A stretch of DNA of 64,000 bases from Sphaerosporella brunnea (GCA_008704415.1 VXIS01000029.1:1-64000); one strand, 5' to 3'. Shown: positions 33,612-46,383, numbered from the stretch's first letter. Notes: generated by a model from the sequence alone, not told the origin. Numbers and translations are program-made.

Positions 33612-36479
33612 TGCAAATAGCTACTGGGAGAGTGGTGATACCAACCAAGGCTTGCCATCTTTCTGTCAGAGTTATCTACGACGCCAACAGATCCCAGGAG
33701 AAGAGAACCTGGACAGCCTACATAATCAACTCAGGTCCTCCGGAAATGTACCTGCTTACCTATCGTCTGGCTGCCTTCCGCGTCGTTGAACTCCGCCACC
33801 AACTGGAAGCCCAGCGTTAAGCATTTTGGGGGGAACCACCCCATTTCCGTTTCCTGCATCAGCAAGACACATGAAGCTTGTAGTACCGTCCACTCTTATG
33901 CGGCCTCAAAGTTTCTGGTGGCTGGCCGTTCAAAATGGCTAGATCGACACAAGCCAGCCACCGCACGCAAGACGCCTTCTTCTCCTCCTTGCAGCTCCGC
34001 GCTCCATCGCTAGCATTTCTCCTTACTCCACGGGTTGATAATCCACGAGTGATCACCTCCCCCCCATTTCGCTTCGGTAAACGGCTCCATTGATACCAGG
34101 GTTCGTAGGAGAGTCCACAGCGCAGGGCTTCCCCACGAAGCCCATGGCTATCAAGCCTGCTTCCAGCTCTCCCCAGAACCCAGGACCGCCGCCTCTCGCA
34201 CGAGCGAACCAAAAGTGCCGCCGTGAGTTCTACCTGGGTTTCTGCACTTACGGGATATCTAGCATGCCGTGTTATCAAGCAGCACAGCCCGGCGCTCCGG
34301 TCCAGCTATACTATACTTTGCGCATGTATAGACGCTTAAAGCCACACTTGACCAAACATATAATCTCGCCCTATCCATACTAAACCCCAGGGGAGCCAGA
34401 TTTTCGGGATGCCGCAGTTATATGGGTTCGTTGTAATGGGGGGGTAGTGGTTTTGCCCAAGTGCACGCAAGTTGTAGACTTGACACGGAAGTTCGCATGG
34501 GGGTGGGTGCGACATTGTGCATCCCATTTTGTAAGAAGATCTGCACTGGCGGCGGCGGACCGGGCCCAAGAGTTCGGTAAGAGCAGCGACTTCGTAAGTA
34601 ACTAAGGCCAGCAACCACCTAAGATATATCAACCCAATCTAACGGCTAAGGGCTGCGATTTATCTCCGGCCGGGATCGCTGGTAACCGTTTGAAACTGAT
34701 GCTCCGGGGAGTGTTTGGCACCGTTTCTGTAGCAAAAACCTGGTCTAGGGAACCTTCTCCGTGCGTTTTTTTTTTTTTTTTTCGTATTCCACTTGACGGC
34801 CGGCCGGCCGGGCGGGCGTGTAGGGGAAGTCTCACAAGCATGGATGAGCACGAGGCTGCCACGCAACCGGCAATTATTCCGCCGCCTGTCTTTAGCTAGG
34901 TAGATAGAAGTGCAAAAGACAACGTCAGGGTGTGCACATCTGTTGGTGAATGGTGGCATCTGGTAATAATACGCTTACACTTAGGACCTGGCGGATCTCG
35001 ACTCGAGTGGCCTATAAACGGTCCGCCGCTCTCAATGCTCCGTATCCGCTCCGACAGGGCAGGAGAGATGCGATCTTCAAGGGAAGCGGAAACCCCCATC
35101 ATGACTTGGTCGACCACACTGGGCATGCGAGCGTTGTTGCTTTGGGGGTAGCCGAGAAAGCACAGCATCTGCCGCAATTCCGTGTAGCTGAAGTTGCGGC
35201 GCATGAGCCAAAGCGCGCGTTTTTACCCCGCCCAAGCGCCCCATGATGGGTGATTGTCCAAATGAAGCAACAACCCTTATAATGATACACAAGAACATCG
35301 AGTGATCGTCCATGGCGGACGTGCACGTAGACGTTTTCATGCATCAGCAAGTTGTGGACAAGTTTTATCGCGCCCTATAGCTGATCCTAACGGCGGACAC
35401 CCAAGCCCTTTGGCAGGCACTTTGTGAAATCGCGGGACGAGAGTGCTCTGTCTCTGGTTGGTAGCCCTTTGAGGAACCGGTCGACCAAGCATTGAAAGTC
35501 TGGATCCTGGGCCCAGTTAGCTGACTGCCACCAAAGGCTTCCTTTCCTTCCTTTGTTCTCAGCGAAGCGCTGTTGTGTGTACCCGCAATATACTCCAACT
35601 GCATCGGGAAACATCAGATCTAATAATCTCATCTCATACAACCCTAACCTTGCGCTTATGTTTTCCGCTTCTGCAATGAATCTGCATGTACTTCTAGTTA
35701 AACCTCAACCCTGACGTCGATCTCCCATAGTGCATCGCGTCTGCACTCTAGAAAACAATGCGACCCTCGCAATCCGCACCACTGCAGCGCCATTTTCAAC
35801 ATGGCATCTCAGAGAACCCCCCCCCCCCACGCGAGGACACTCGGGAGGCTCTCTCCCCCGTCCTTGCCTCATTGCTTCCTCACTCTTCCCTCGAGTTTGC
35901 TTCCCCAGGAAGCTTCGCTCGTCAGAATGATCCGTACGGAATCTCCTCCCTCCGAGAATGTTCTCGTTGTGGCTGCTCGCGATCTTTACGCCCGATTGCT
36001 TCGGCATTACCAGCAGGCTGCGAACGAATCGAGAATCAGAGTGTGCGGAAGAAGGTTTGATGTCGTCAGCTCCCTGACGCCCTTGATGGCAACATCCCAG
36101 CCCCAAGGGCTGTAGTATGCTGCACCGGAACTTCTTAAAGTAGTGTTTGATGTTGCTGGTAGCGGTACCTTGCCGACTCTGAACGATCTTCTGGCCGCCC
36201 AGATCCAGTGTGATGGTACCTTTGCCGACACTCTCCTCGAGAGGAACTTCTCGTTTGCGGATCATATTGTTGGAATATGCGTCCTGACATAATGTGTGAA
36301 CCGAGTGCTCGCTAGTGAGGGACTGTTTATCTATTTCAGTGGCACGCCACCTGCTTGTTATATATTCCACACATAATAAACACCACCGTAGTCTTCAATC
36401 CGACACATATCATTCAAGCGTTCTTCGTGCCACGTTCGTGCCTGCTACTCTTCACTGCAATCTTTAAGTTCGCTGACTT
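33612..36479. other. 2.9-kb region without a supported gene
   Basis: Several open frames of 60-220 codons exist on both strands (e.g. minus 35705-36370, plus 35801-36115), but none shows a domain. The plus frame near 35920-36030 (SENVLVVAARDLYARLLRHY) has a protein-like helical look and could be a 5' remnant of the decayed HNH-like gene downstream. A GGCC-rich block lies at 34799-34817. Confidence 0.4.
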
Positions 36480-37015
36480 TTGAAACAGTGGTTGCGGAGG
36501 GCGGCAAAACCCAGCAAAGTGGATACGGGCATCACCACCTCAAGCTCTACGACTCCTCACACTCAAGCAGTTAATGGGTGTTTGCAGTCCTTCCGTAAAG
36601 AGGTGAGTATATTAATGTCGTGGGTTGTTCTACTCACGTTAAGAGTTGCTCCTTCGCGAATAGTGACTTTCCAGGGACGGCAACCGCTGCGTGTTTACAG
36701 GCAGGATGGATTCCAATGTTTGGTTGGAAATGAAAGAACGCAGTGAAGACTTGCCCAAGGTATCTTCTGGCAGCCGTTGGAAGCCCGCCACATCATCCCG
36801 CATTCCCGAAACGAAGCGGGCCCTAACGGAGAGCTGTATGGTTGTTCGTTTCTGTTTTTAGCACGCTGACTCTCTCGGAACAGAGTGCGGACGAGAAATA
36901 CTTTTGGACGGTCTTCGATATGTTTTATCCCGGCCTGGCAGATACAGTAATCAGGCAGCTAAACCGCATCTGGAATGAGAGTCGAACTCATAAAATCTTC
37001 GGGGAAATTTTATAA
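36480..37015 (+). pseudogene. Degenerate HNH-nuclease-like fragment
   Basis: One frame reads SRDGNRCVFTGRMDS near 36665-36715. This resembles the start of the HNH_2 domain found in many uncharacterised fungal proteins (R-D-x-x-R-C-x-x-T-G). A second frame at about 36863-37012 reads SADEKYFWTVFDMFYPGLAD, similar to the FWTxLxxFW block after the HNH His region. The frames cannot be joined by ordinary introns: the exon before RDGNRC would run into TGA after the best acceptor, the two blocks are out of phase, and the central histidine block is not visible. I therefore call it decayed. No product can be assumed. Confidence 0.4.
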
Positions 37016-39599
37016 AATTTGGGATTCAAAGACCGTCGTCGCCTCCATACTCGACATCTAGACCCTAATGGTCAAATTTATCTGCCGCCACGACCAGTGG
37101 AGGATGTCGGGGCCCAGCCTTACTGATCCGAGGGAAGATGGTAACAGCAGCGATATCGACGCTCATCGTGCGGCACAGTATGTAGCAAAGGTCGGATCGT
37201 TTGTAACCCTAGTTGGCGCGCTGTTGCAAGCACGGCTATCCGTACACAGTTACTGCTGTGTGGCACTTCAACCAGGTAAAAATTAGCCCCATATGTCGCA
37301 CCTGTACTCACTTGATCACAGCAACAAAGTTTGCAGGGAAGCATTGCGAGCTGCAAACGGCATCTCGGAGCTCTAGGTATACCCAGGCACTCTGTTCAAG
37401 ATAACAATTTGTACCCAGAGCCAGGCGCAGGCAGCTCCCGCAATTGAGCCAAAGGGCGGCTGTCTCGATTGATATCCGTAATAGGTAATTCGGCCCGAAT
37501 GACATGTGCAAGCAGCCGCATATTGTAGATGTGGCAGTGATTGTTGACGGCACTGTGCTCGAGTGCATTGGTGCAGCACACTCAGTACTAGTACATATTC
37601 CCAAGCTTTCTGTTTTGCATCCCTGCCCAAGAACAAAGAAAATTTTTTGCAGTCGCATCAATTCCCGTGCATGAGTCGAATCGGCGAAGGCCTCCAATGC
37701 GGAGGGTTGAGAAAACTCATGTCTGGCCTTTCTTTCTGAGAACACCTGGACAGTTTGAAAACCTAGATGAGTTGTCGTTGCGATAGACGTTGGAAGTCGG
37801 CTGGCACAGACCGATTCCAACGGCTAATTAACATCCGTGTCCTAACAAGATCGGAAGCGTACAAGTCGGAAAGCGCATAGACCACCCATGATTGCTTCCC
37901 ATCTGTCGGGAAGCTTAATGATAAGCGAGAAAGCATATTTCGATAAATTTGTCTATTATGGCGGGCCGTTAGTAGCTGTTGGATATGCAATTTGTCTGCT
38001 CTTGGGGCCGCACACAATCAACTCCCGTTTCAGCTGGGAGGGTTGTGATAAAAACCTGGAAGGCTCGAATCCCAGTTACCGATAATAGTCCGTAGTTCCC
38101 ACGAGTTCGCAAGCTGCTTGTATCCGCTTTAGCAAACAGCCAGCGGCATTTCCTTCTGTGAAAACCGTGTGGACAATATACCGAAGCGGACATTGAGCTG
38201 TAAGACAAAGTTCGAATTGTCGTCCCTCAACCCTTGTCCTAGGGCCTTACCATCGAAGAAAGCATGAAAGTCTTCCTTAGGAAGCTGGGCGGGTGCGTCG
38301 TTACATGTCCTTTCTTGCGGTTGTCTGTGCTGAAATTTTCTTGCTCGACGGCTCTTTCCCAGCTGTCGAACCCTGGTCTGTGCTCGTCGGGGAGGTTAAG
38401 TCGCTTGCTTTTCTGCTGTGACGGATCGATTGGCGTGAAAATTACTGTGAGCTGGAGTGGTGATGAGGCTTGCAGGTTCCCGTGGCTATGGTCTTCGAAG
38501 AATATCTAGGAATTTACACCCTGGGAAGTATGTATGCCGCAGAACCATGGCCGATAGGATGTCCTGGCGAACTGGGGGCATTTTATTGCGCTTGGGGACC
38601 GGCTGACGTCGGCAATGCAAGACACATCGAAGACCCCAGCACCCATGTCTGCGGGCCGGCATTCATGTGAGGTTTTCCTCGGTAGCGTGTCCCGTGCGTC
38701 TTAAACAAGAAAATGAGCACGATCTGGTTGAGCCCGGTATACTGTCTAGCCTGAGCTGCATGAGACAAAAGCGGCGAAATTCAGAGAGAGTGTGGCATTC
38801 GATATGCCGTCGAAGCTGTCGCATGGTTCCTGCGACACTCAATAGGTGGGCCGAGAACGCTGCTGGTGGTGGCGTCGAATCTTGTTTGTCGGTGGCAGTT
38901 GATAGGTGATTGTTTTAGGTAGAGTCCTTCAGCGATGCCGCTTGCCACTCACTACCCTTCAGAATGTAAGCCATTGCGTTGCGCAAAGGGTTGTCCTGCT
39001 GAATTCGACGGGGTTGTTTGATGAGGAGAAGCTTGAACGAGTGTGCTTACTAAGTGCTTGTTTTGTTTTGTTTTTTTTTTTTTTTTTTCGCTGATTCCAG
39101 GACGGAGAAGTGCAAGCGCGGCAAGCGCGGCAAGCTGCTCCCAGCAGTCGACTGCTTGGATCTCAGCATGGCAGCAGTTGAAGCGGGTGAGGCTTACACT
39201 CCGATAATCTCAAGCGAACGTGTGGAAGACGGCGTGGCAGCAGCAGGCCACCACCGCCGATTGCGATTGTGCAGCCACCGGGACACAGCATGGAGAGCGT
39301 TGATGGCCGGGGATGGCGGGGTAGAACCTGCCACCATGCCACCTCCATGACCAACCGCTGTCGACCCCTGTAATGCCCACTTCGATGGCTGGAGCATGTA
39401 GTGCTGGATCTTTACTCCTCCCGCCCTCTGCCCAAAGATGTCGGACGTGGCCAGGCACATGACTGTGCATGGCGCCGCCAGTTGAGCTACAAGAATGCGC
39501 AATTGCACTCGCCGTGTACGTCGTTGGCAGTCAGAGCGGGCACATTCGTCTGTGCGCCTCTCCGAGTGATTCTTCGAGATCGTATGCACTGGGCTCAGC
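37016..39599. other. Gene-poor region, possible further debris
   Basis: No gene is supported. A long T-run (39068-39088) is preceded by TTGTTTTGTTTTG. Short open frames on both strands lack motifs. Confidence 0.4.
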
Positions 39600-39611
39600 A
39601 CTTGACGAGTC

Positions 39612-40025
39612 TCAGGACCCACACGCAAGCCACGCCGAAAACATAGGCCGGAGTGCATCTAATCCAGCTCCGAATACGTAAACATTGGCTGCCATCCACG
39701 TTAAACTTCCAGTCGAGCCCTCCTGGATGCATGGTGCCGCAAGCAACAGCCGCATGTACGGAACCAACATCCCAAAGAAGACAGCCCACGGACCAGGCAA
39801 TCCAGGTAGCAATCCAAACAGAACAAAGGCCACGCCCGCGTTCCTGAAGATGCCCCAACCTCGCACCTGCTCGCCCGCACCTGCTAGCCTGCAGTCGATG
39901 CATTCAACGCATCGTTGAAAAGTTTTTACAAGTACCCAGCCAATCGAACTGCTCAAAACTATAGAAGATTGAGTGGAGATCTGTGAATCCCACATGTATA
40001 CTTCCTGGTGGGCACTTGGGTCCAC
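39612..40025 (-). other. Possible remnant of a multi-pass membrane protein
   Basis: A minus-strand frame contains two to three hydrophobic segments (GVAFVLFGLLPGLPGPWAVF; FGMLVPYMRLLLAAPC; WMAANVYVFGAGLDAL). Further down, in another frame near 39345, WSWRWHGGRFY recalls the (R)FWxRRWH box of wax-synthase/MBOAT-like proteins. The pieces are not joined by clear introns and the family assignment is weak. If real, it is divergent to the terpene-cyclase gene starting at 40596. Confidence 0.2.
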
Positions 40026-40595
40026 AGATGCACACTTTACTACTCAATCATCCGAGTCACCTCGCCTCCACCTTCTGATTAAAGCCTATCAGTTGTTGTT
40101 TCGCTAGGTGGACCCAAATACTCTGACAAACTCTACGCACAATTGTTCAATAGGTGTGAGGGGTCGAATTGGACCATTTTCCATTTCAATGAGGGTACTA
40201 CCCTGTCGGGAAAAACTTCAAGCTTGGAGGGAGCTCATAAAGAGTCGCGCTTGCACCCTTTAAACCTTCTCAACCCATCAAACTTGATCTCACTACTTTC
40301 ATACCACCTTCCTTTACACAAGTCTCCCCCACATCCCAAAACCCACAGCGAGCTGGATCGAATAGGTACGTGACTCTCATCAAGAAGCAAACGATCCCAA
40401 CAATCTTGAACAGGAAAACCCCAGCGAATCGACGAGACAAGACAAGTCTGTTATTGATTCATCAATCCGAAGAAACTTCCACAGCTCAACTTGACCCTTC
40501 ACAAGGTAGTTTGCTAAACCTTTCTGTCCAACACTCCAAGCGAGTTTGCTAACAACCTTCGAATTGTCAAGTCCGACAAAGTGTTCAAGACGAGT
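40026..40595. other. Upstream region of the terpene-cyclase-like gene
   Basis: The stretch is CA/CT-rich over 40260-40360, a typical fungal leader. No gene is seen. Confidence 0.4.
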
Positions 40596-42378
40596 ATGGA
40601 TGCCTCGAGGTCGAACCCCGTTGCCAGCCCTTCCGACAAGCCACATTCCTCTTCCTTGCGGAGAAACGACAACATCAATGCGTTTCCGGACTTAACAGGC
40701 TCAAAGACCTGTTTATCCGCTGTGAGCAGCTCTGTGAGGACTAAGACTCCTCGTGGTGGCCTCTCTGTCATGGCTGCCGCAGAAGTTGTGAACACTAGCA
40801 ACCCCAGTTCGACAGCGCCAGAGACAGCTGCACCGGTGAACTCCTCAATCCCCGACGAGAGGTCTCAGCGCCACTCGATATTCCACACTCTCCGCGGATT
40901 CATCTCGGGCAAGCGGTCAAACTCATACACGGGCGACAGGTTCGAGAAGATTTGTTTTCAGCTAGCGCGAGCCGACGAGCCCGAGGCCGGCATCGAGCTT
41001 GAGCAACCTCTGTTCGAGCTGACTGAACTTGAGCTCCGAATAAACACATTGGAAGGGAAGAGATTTATGCTGGTCCTGCCACCAGCGTTCGACCGAGCAG
41101 GCTTGGGAGACGACGAAGAACAGGGAGCCGGTGGGACCTGTGACCAGTTCATCGGGATGCTTCCTGCTTCGTGCCGAAAGGTGTCTGAAAAGGCGAGTCC
41201 CCTAGGTTTCGTGCCAAAGCTACTCCCTTTCGGTATAATCTCCAAGGAAGCGAGATACGTCGGATCATGTTTTTGGATCTGGCTTTGTATTGTGGATGGT
41301 GAGTCGATTATGCTCCGATGCCCTTTGCTGCCTCCACTGACCGTAAATAAGACTTGACCGAAAACCTCCTAGGGAAGGAGTGGGAAGACACTGGTGAGCC
41401 CAGAAGGAACTTCGGTAATATTATACTGACATAGGGCAGAGGCCGATTTATTCCTCGCCTTTAGCAAGAACCCGGATGCTTCGTGCTTCCGGAACCAGAA
41501 ATCAGATGCCATCCGCGTTTCTCTGGCGTTGAGGAACGTCATTCATTCAACCCCCATCTGTAGTGGGATCGTGGACAGCGCAAAGGAGACCCGGTGGCGT
41601 GAGTCCTTTATGGAGGCCATTTGCGAAGTGCTGCAAGGGTTCCGCGAGGAGCGACCTTTGCTAGAAGCCGGGAGGATAAAGATGTATGAATGGATGAGGC
41701 TGCGTGCTATCACTATTTCTAGTAAGTCGCCACCTTCGAGGTTAAATGGAAATACTAACCCATACTCAGCCCGTCCGTTCTTCATCCTCGCTCGAGCCGA
41801 TCTTGGCCTTCCACCTACGGTCACTGCCTTGGGCAACCCTTTGGATGCCAAATACCCGGAATTCCTGGCCGCAGCGGCGCATACATCGGACCTCCGCAAA
41901 GTAGAGTGCCTCCTACAACTCATCCTGGGATTGCAAAACGATATTCTAGGTAAGCAGATGTCATATTCTTCCAGCTTCGAAGGATTGCTGACCGTGAAAA
42001 GGATGGGAGAAGGACTTCAAGACCGAAAACCCCCTCTCGGCAATCCAAGTTCTGATTGCCCATGGTGCAAAGCCTCAAGCGGCAATGTTGAGGGTTATTA
42101 ACACTCACAACGAACTCGTCCGTCGGTGCATCCAGCACGCCGAGATCGTGTGCGATAACCCTCCCAAGTCCTCGCATATCCTCGACTTTGATGGTCTCAT
42201 TGCATCGCCAAAGAAACCGAAATCTCGCGTAGCGTTGCTTGGCTCCTTTGGGCGAACTTCTTCCTTCAACGGCCAACAGATTGAGGCTGAAAAGATTCGG
42301 AAGTACGTCAAGCTCATTGTGGGATATGGAAATGGCATGGCTATGTGGATGGCGGTCAGCAAGCGGTACGCTGTTTGA
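40596..42378 (+). CDS. Class I terpene-cyclase-like protein
   Basis: Five exons (40596-41298, 41352-41393, 41440-41721, 41770-41949, 42002-42378) encode 527 aa. Residues 1-150 are a Ser-rich extension. The all-helical core follows. The aspartate-rich metal motif is DDLTE at 234-238 and crosses the first splice junction. A conserved EWMRLR..TISTRPFFILARADLGLP block follows, then NDILGWEKD at 399-407 in the place of the second metal motif (consensus NDxxSxxxE), and KRY near the C-terminus as in WS..S.RY. Class I terpene synthases bind three Mg ions and ionise a prenyl diphosphate. Here the NSE Ser is Gly403 and the Glu is Asp407, so activity or product could be altered. The substrate (farnesyl diphosphate is usual) is inference. 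No clear cluster partner is intact nearby. Confidence 0.75.
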
Positions 42379-43946
42379 AGGGTTTGTGCATGATACGGTA
42401 CCTTTCTCTTTCGTTTGCGTACCGAGTTTCAGTTCTTTTACGTGGAAGTTCAGAGGGCGGCTTCTTCTTTTCGGGCTGTAATTCTTTGGAAAGGGTAATA
42501 TTCATTATTCTGTTCACTGTTGTCATTTAAGCAGCCAGGCCGAAAAATTCAGGAACCGATTCAGTGACGAAGCGAGTGATTTCCCAGTGAAGCAACCAGT
42601 CAGCCTGCACCACCAGAACGCCTTCATGCTTGCCCGTTTCCCACATCTGCAATACCTATCAGCCAGCCGGGCTTTTGTAACAGCCCGGCAGTCAACAGTC
42701 CAGTCCGCGGGCCGGCTGGCTATTGACAACACGGATCCTCTCTGCTTCTTCACGGGTGTTGCTTACTTGCCAGTGTCGGGATATTCTTTCATTCGAATTA
42801 TTACTTGTACAGGGATATATTCTTTGCTGCTTCTTGTCGATATTGTACAGTCTGTGTGAGTGCTGTTTCGAGGAGGAGAGACTCCAAGTCCGTTGTGCAT
42901 GTGGGGTGGTGCGAGTGACGGCTTTTTCTAATGCTTGCATTGGCAGAACTCGCACTCTCCGGTTGCGGGGTTTAGCGCCTGCGAGCTCGATATAAGGACT
43001 ACTGGCCTTCGGATGCTTGATTCTGTGTGATTGTGATATCTTCAACTCTGTGCCTCATCACTGCGCCTCACTTGCTTTTTGAGCTGTCCTGAAGGTAAAA
43101 ATTGAAAAATTAAATTCCTTTGGGAATCAATACAAAAGCTTGACAGCCTCAGCGGACTAAAATGAATGCCGAGATTTTGTGTGAAATTATTATTACTATA
43201 TCTGAATTGTTCGTTGAGGAGGCGTGTGGATTGCGTGAACACTTCAAGCTTCTTTCCCAAAACACACTTTACCTGGCTGCTAAATACCCTGGCCCTCTAC
43301 CGATTTAATGCTGTTCAGTCTCTTAGATCTTTATACTGATTACCATGGATAGACAGACGCTTTCACACTTCCACGAATCTCAAATCTCAATTCCATCTAA
43401 CAAATATACTCCTCAAAACACCTAATACGCACGACCTGAAGTCCGTTTCTTGCCATGTCCTCCGCCCTATGCACTCTTCCTTCCGACCACGATCGGGCTC
43501 ATGGCCACAGGCAGGGGTGCGGAAGGGCAGTCCGTTCATCCGGAAGTGGCAGCAGCCTCCGTCCGGGCTTCGTTGGGTAACAGAAATGTGGTTTTCAGGG
43601 ATTTAGGGGATTTCTCGTTGGCGCTGGTGCTTTCTATTACAGTAGGTCGTGAGATATCAATTGAGACGTTGACATCGACGGTGAATGTTGACGGACATGG
43701 CAAGCGCGCGTGTCACAAGCTATCACCCACTGTCGGGTACTGTGTTAGCTCTTCACAAAATATCACTCATGAGGCTCCGGATGACTTAGTCACGGCCGGT
43801 GCGGCGGGACCTTAGAGCTTCAGAGCTTTGGTTTCGACTGGCGTCAACGCTCACCATCACCTCCAAACACACAATTCCATCACCACCACGGCGTGTCCCC
43901 ATCAATACCCCGTCCATCAAACCCAACCTCGTTGTGCATCTTCACC
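42379..43946. other. Intergenic region
   Basis: No gene is supported. A 121-codon plus frame (43450-43815) has no motif or composition that suggests a real protein. Confidence 0.45.
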
Positions 43947-44950
43947 ATGAACCATCTCCCCGAAGCCTGGGGTCGCGTACGCAACCCATGCGCCCGTCGG
44001 AAGAGCCAAAAGACAGAATGAACTGACCGATTCTGCAGCCCAGAGATGATGTCTACGGTGCCTACGACCACTCGCACCTCCGCCCGTCGATGCCGAACCA
44101 ACACACGCAGGAACCGATTGTGACCGGAACCTCCGTGGTCGCGCTGAAGTACAACGGCGGAGTAGTGATTGCTGCCGATAACCTTGGTTTCGCTCCCTCC
44201 ATTCTCTCATCCATTCCATCTCCTTCTAACGCAGCGGCCGCCACGCAGCCTCCTACGGATCTCTTGCCCGTTTCTCCAACATGGAGCGTCTGAAGCAAGT
44301 CGGCACTCACACGGTTGTGGGCGCCTCCGGCGACATCAGTGATATGCAGTACCTATTTGACACGGCGCTGGAAGATCTAGTCATCAAGGAGGAGTACCAG
44401 AACGACGGCCACCATCTGCGCGCGAAGCATGTGTACTCGTACCTTTCGCGCGTTATGTACCACCGCAGGAATAAGTTTGATCCCTTGTGGAATGTGTTGT
44501 TGGTTGCTGGGTGGGATGATGGAAAGCCGTATGTTCTCTCCCTCACACTGGCCTCTCTGATTTGAGAAACCTTGTGGGATGTAATAGCTTCTAATGATGG
44601 ATCGTGGTAACAGTTTCTTGGCCTCCACCGACCTCCTCGGAACAACCTTCTCCGCACCCGCCCTCGCCAGCGGCTTCGGTGCCAGCCTCGCGGTACCTTT
44701 ACTGCGCCGCGTGTGTCCCGACGAAGAATCGGTCGCGAAAATCAGCCGGGAACGCGCGATTGAGGCCGTGGAGGAGTGCATGAAGGTGTTGTTCTACCGA
44801 GACGCCAGGAGCACCAACAAGTACACCATGGCCATCGTCAGCGGCGAGGATAACAAGGTGGATATCGAGTGGAAGAAGGACGTGGAGCTCCAAAAGCAGA
44901 GCTGGAAGTTCGCCGAGGAAATCAGAGGATATGGTGCGCAGATTGTTTAG
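43947..44950 (+). CDS. PRE4: 20S proteasome subunit beta-7
   Basis: Exons 43947-43976, 44039-44186, 44249-44528 and 44614-44950 encode 264 aa. After a short propeptide, QEPIVTGTSVVALKYNGGVV IAADNLASYGSLARF is the diagnostic start of the beta-7 (Pre4/PSMB4) N-terminal nucleophile fold; beta-7 is a non-catalytic member of the beta ring. ASGDISDMQ and GKPFLASTDLLGTTFSAP follow in the family order, and the C-terminal extension (WKKDVELQKQSWKFAEEIRG) matches the tail that clasps the neighbouring ring in yeast. The acceptor for exon 3 is the later of two AGs (44247-44248), fixed by the conserved ADNLASYGS. The length is as usual for the family. Nothing is broken. Confidence 0.96.
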
Positions 44951-45322
44951 ATTCTGCGGTTTTAGACGGCGCAGGAGGGGGAGAACTGCTGGCTTTCCTC
45001 TGTTTGTACTACGCATGATGATGGCCTTTGAGGGGATCTGGAATGTGAAGATCCTTTTCTACTGCGAGATGCGTTCTCGTGATGATATATTCCTTGGTCC
45101 GTGGGGATTACAGGGTCACATTGACCTTGAGCGCCGTTCAGCTGGTATTGTCACAGCAGAAAATACTCAGGGTTGGGGGAATGTCAGTGGTCAATGGACA
45201 GGCTGAGAAGTCGTGATGTTACAAACTACGAGGTATGTCAACACGCCGGTGAACAAGTCTCTGTCATTGTTTTATTCTAGTGCAGAGATATCCAGAGCAA
45301 ACAAGCCATCCTCAGCGCCCAT
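44951..45322. other. Convergent intergenic region
   Basis: 3' flanks of PRE4 (plus) and EFM7 (minus). No other feature is seen. Confidence 0.5.
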
Positions 45323-46213
45323 CTATTTTGCCAGATCCGCCCACGAAAGCTCATATCCATAAACTGTTCTCCTCAAATCCCGATCCTACCACATCACCCC
45401 GTCAGCGACTCTTGTTCCCTCAAATGAGACGGGAAATAACAAACTCACCCCTTTATCCTCCTCAAACATAGGTCTCTCCAGCAGAGTTTCCAACACCTTC
45501 TCAACGGTAAACCTGCCCTCCAGCTCCGTCTCCGCATTTTTCAAAAACTCCAGATCCTTCTCCAGCAGCCACGGTCTGTGCGGGGTAAAAAACACCAGCG
45601 CCCTGGCATCCCTCGATTTCCGCAGCGTGAGCTGCACCGTCTTGAGCAGCTTTGCGTGTTCGGAGTGGTTGAACAGTAGATCTGAGAGAATCACCACGTC
45701 GAATGGTGTTGCCATTGATTCTGCGAGGGTGTTGCCCCAGAGGTAACCTTCGGCCGTGATGGGCGAGGTGCTGCTGCGCGTCGGAAGTGATGATATGTTG
45801 ATGCGCAGATTGTCGATCAGTGGTGCGTCGGGGTAGTCAGTTACTACTACCTACTACATCCCGTCCATCAGCGCCACCACCACCACCACGAGGGGGAGGG
45901 GGACCTCTGCAGCGCCCCGAAGAGCACACGTCAAGCTTGGCAACCCAGCGCCAGCCCCAAGCTCGAGCACGCGCTTCCCCTGGACCAACCTCGCCGCGTT
46001 GGTTTCGAGGTATTTGGAGATGACCAGGCCTGCGTTCCAGAGGTGGTGGCCCCAGAGTGGGTTGTGCCCGACCAGCCGCAGCGTGAGCGTTTCGTAAGGC
46101 ACGGTGGTCAGCGCGTGTGTGATTGTTGTTGCCGGCGGCGGCGGCGGCAGGAAGTCCTCCGGCTCGTCGGGGAGCAGCGGAAGTGGCTCTTCGCTGTCGG
46201 AGTCGTCGAACAT
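45323..46213 (-). CDS. EFM7: Protein N-terminal and lysine methyltransferase EFM7
   Basis: Exons 45905-46213, 45449-45850 and 45323-45385 give 257 aa. Motifs in order: an acidic N-terminus (MFDDSDSEEPLP); LRLVGHNPLWGHHLWNAG; the SAM-binding VLELGAGAGLPS; VVVTDYPDAPLIDN, where the splice junction lies just before VVV; then DVVILSDLLFNHSEH (the post-II block of family 16 methyltransferases), and a short last exon (DRDLRRTVYGYELSWADLAK). In yeast, Efm7/Nnt1 methylates the N-terminus and Lys3 of translation elongation factor eEF1A. Ignoring the last intron gives a false C-terminus. Start choice: the ATG at 46211-46213 opens the acidic leader; upstream codons are Arg-rich and unlike the family. 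It is divergent from BMT6. Confidence 0.92.
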
Positions 46214-46383
46214 GGAGGTGGTTGCTGGTGTTGGACGGGCGCTGCGCATGCGCGGGGTTGCAGAGTTTCTGGAGCCGCACCTTATCGTGAACCCACGTGG
46301 TGATAAGCGCATGAATTTTTCCTAGTCCGCACTAACTATCTACATCACATCGGCCTCCGCATCTCGCAGCAACAACCACAACA
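46214..46383. promoter_or_regulatory. Shared EFM7/BMT6 divergent promoter region
   Basis: Only 170 bases separate the two start codons. CACATCGGCC-type CA/CT-rich sequence leads into BMT6. No specific factor site is recognised, so bidirectional promoter function is inferred from spacing and orientation alone. Confidence 0.5.

Noticed and set aside
43450..43815. 121-codon plus-strand frame before PRE4
   Set aside because: No motif, no intron signals, and codon content unlike the neighbouring genes.
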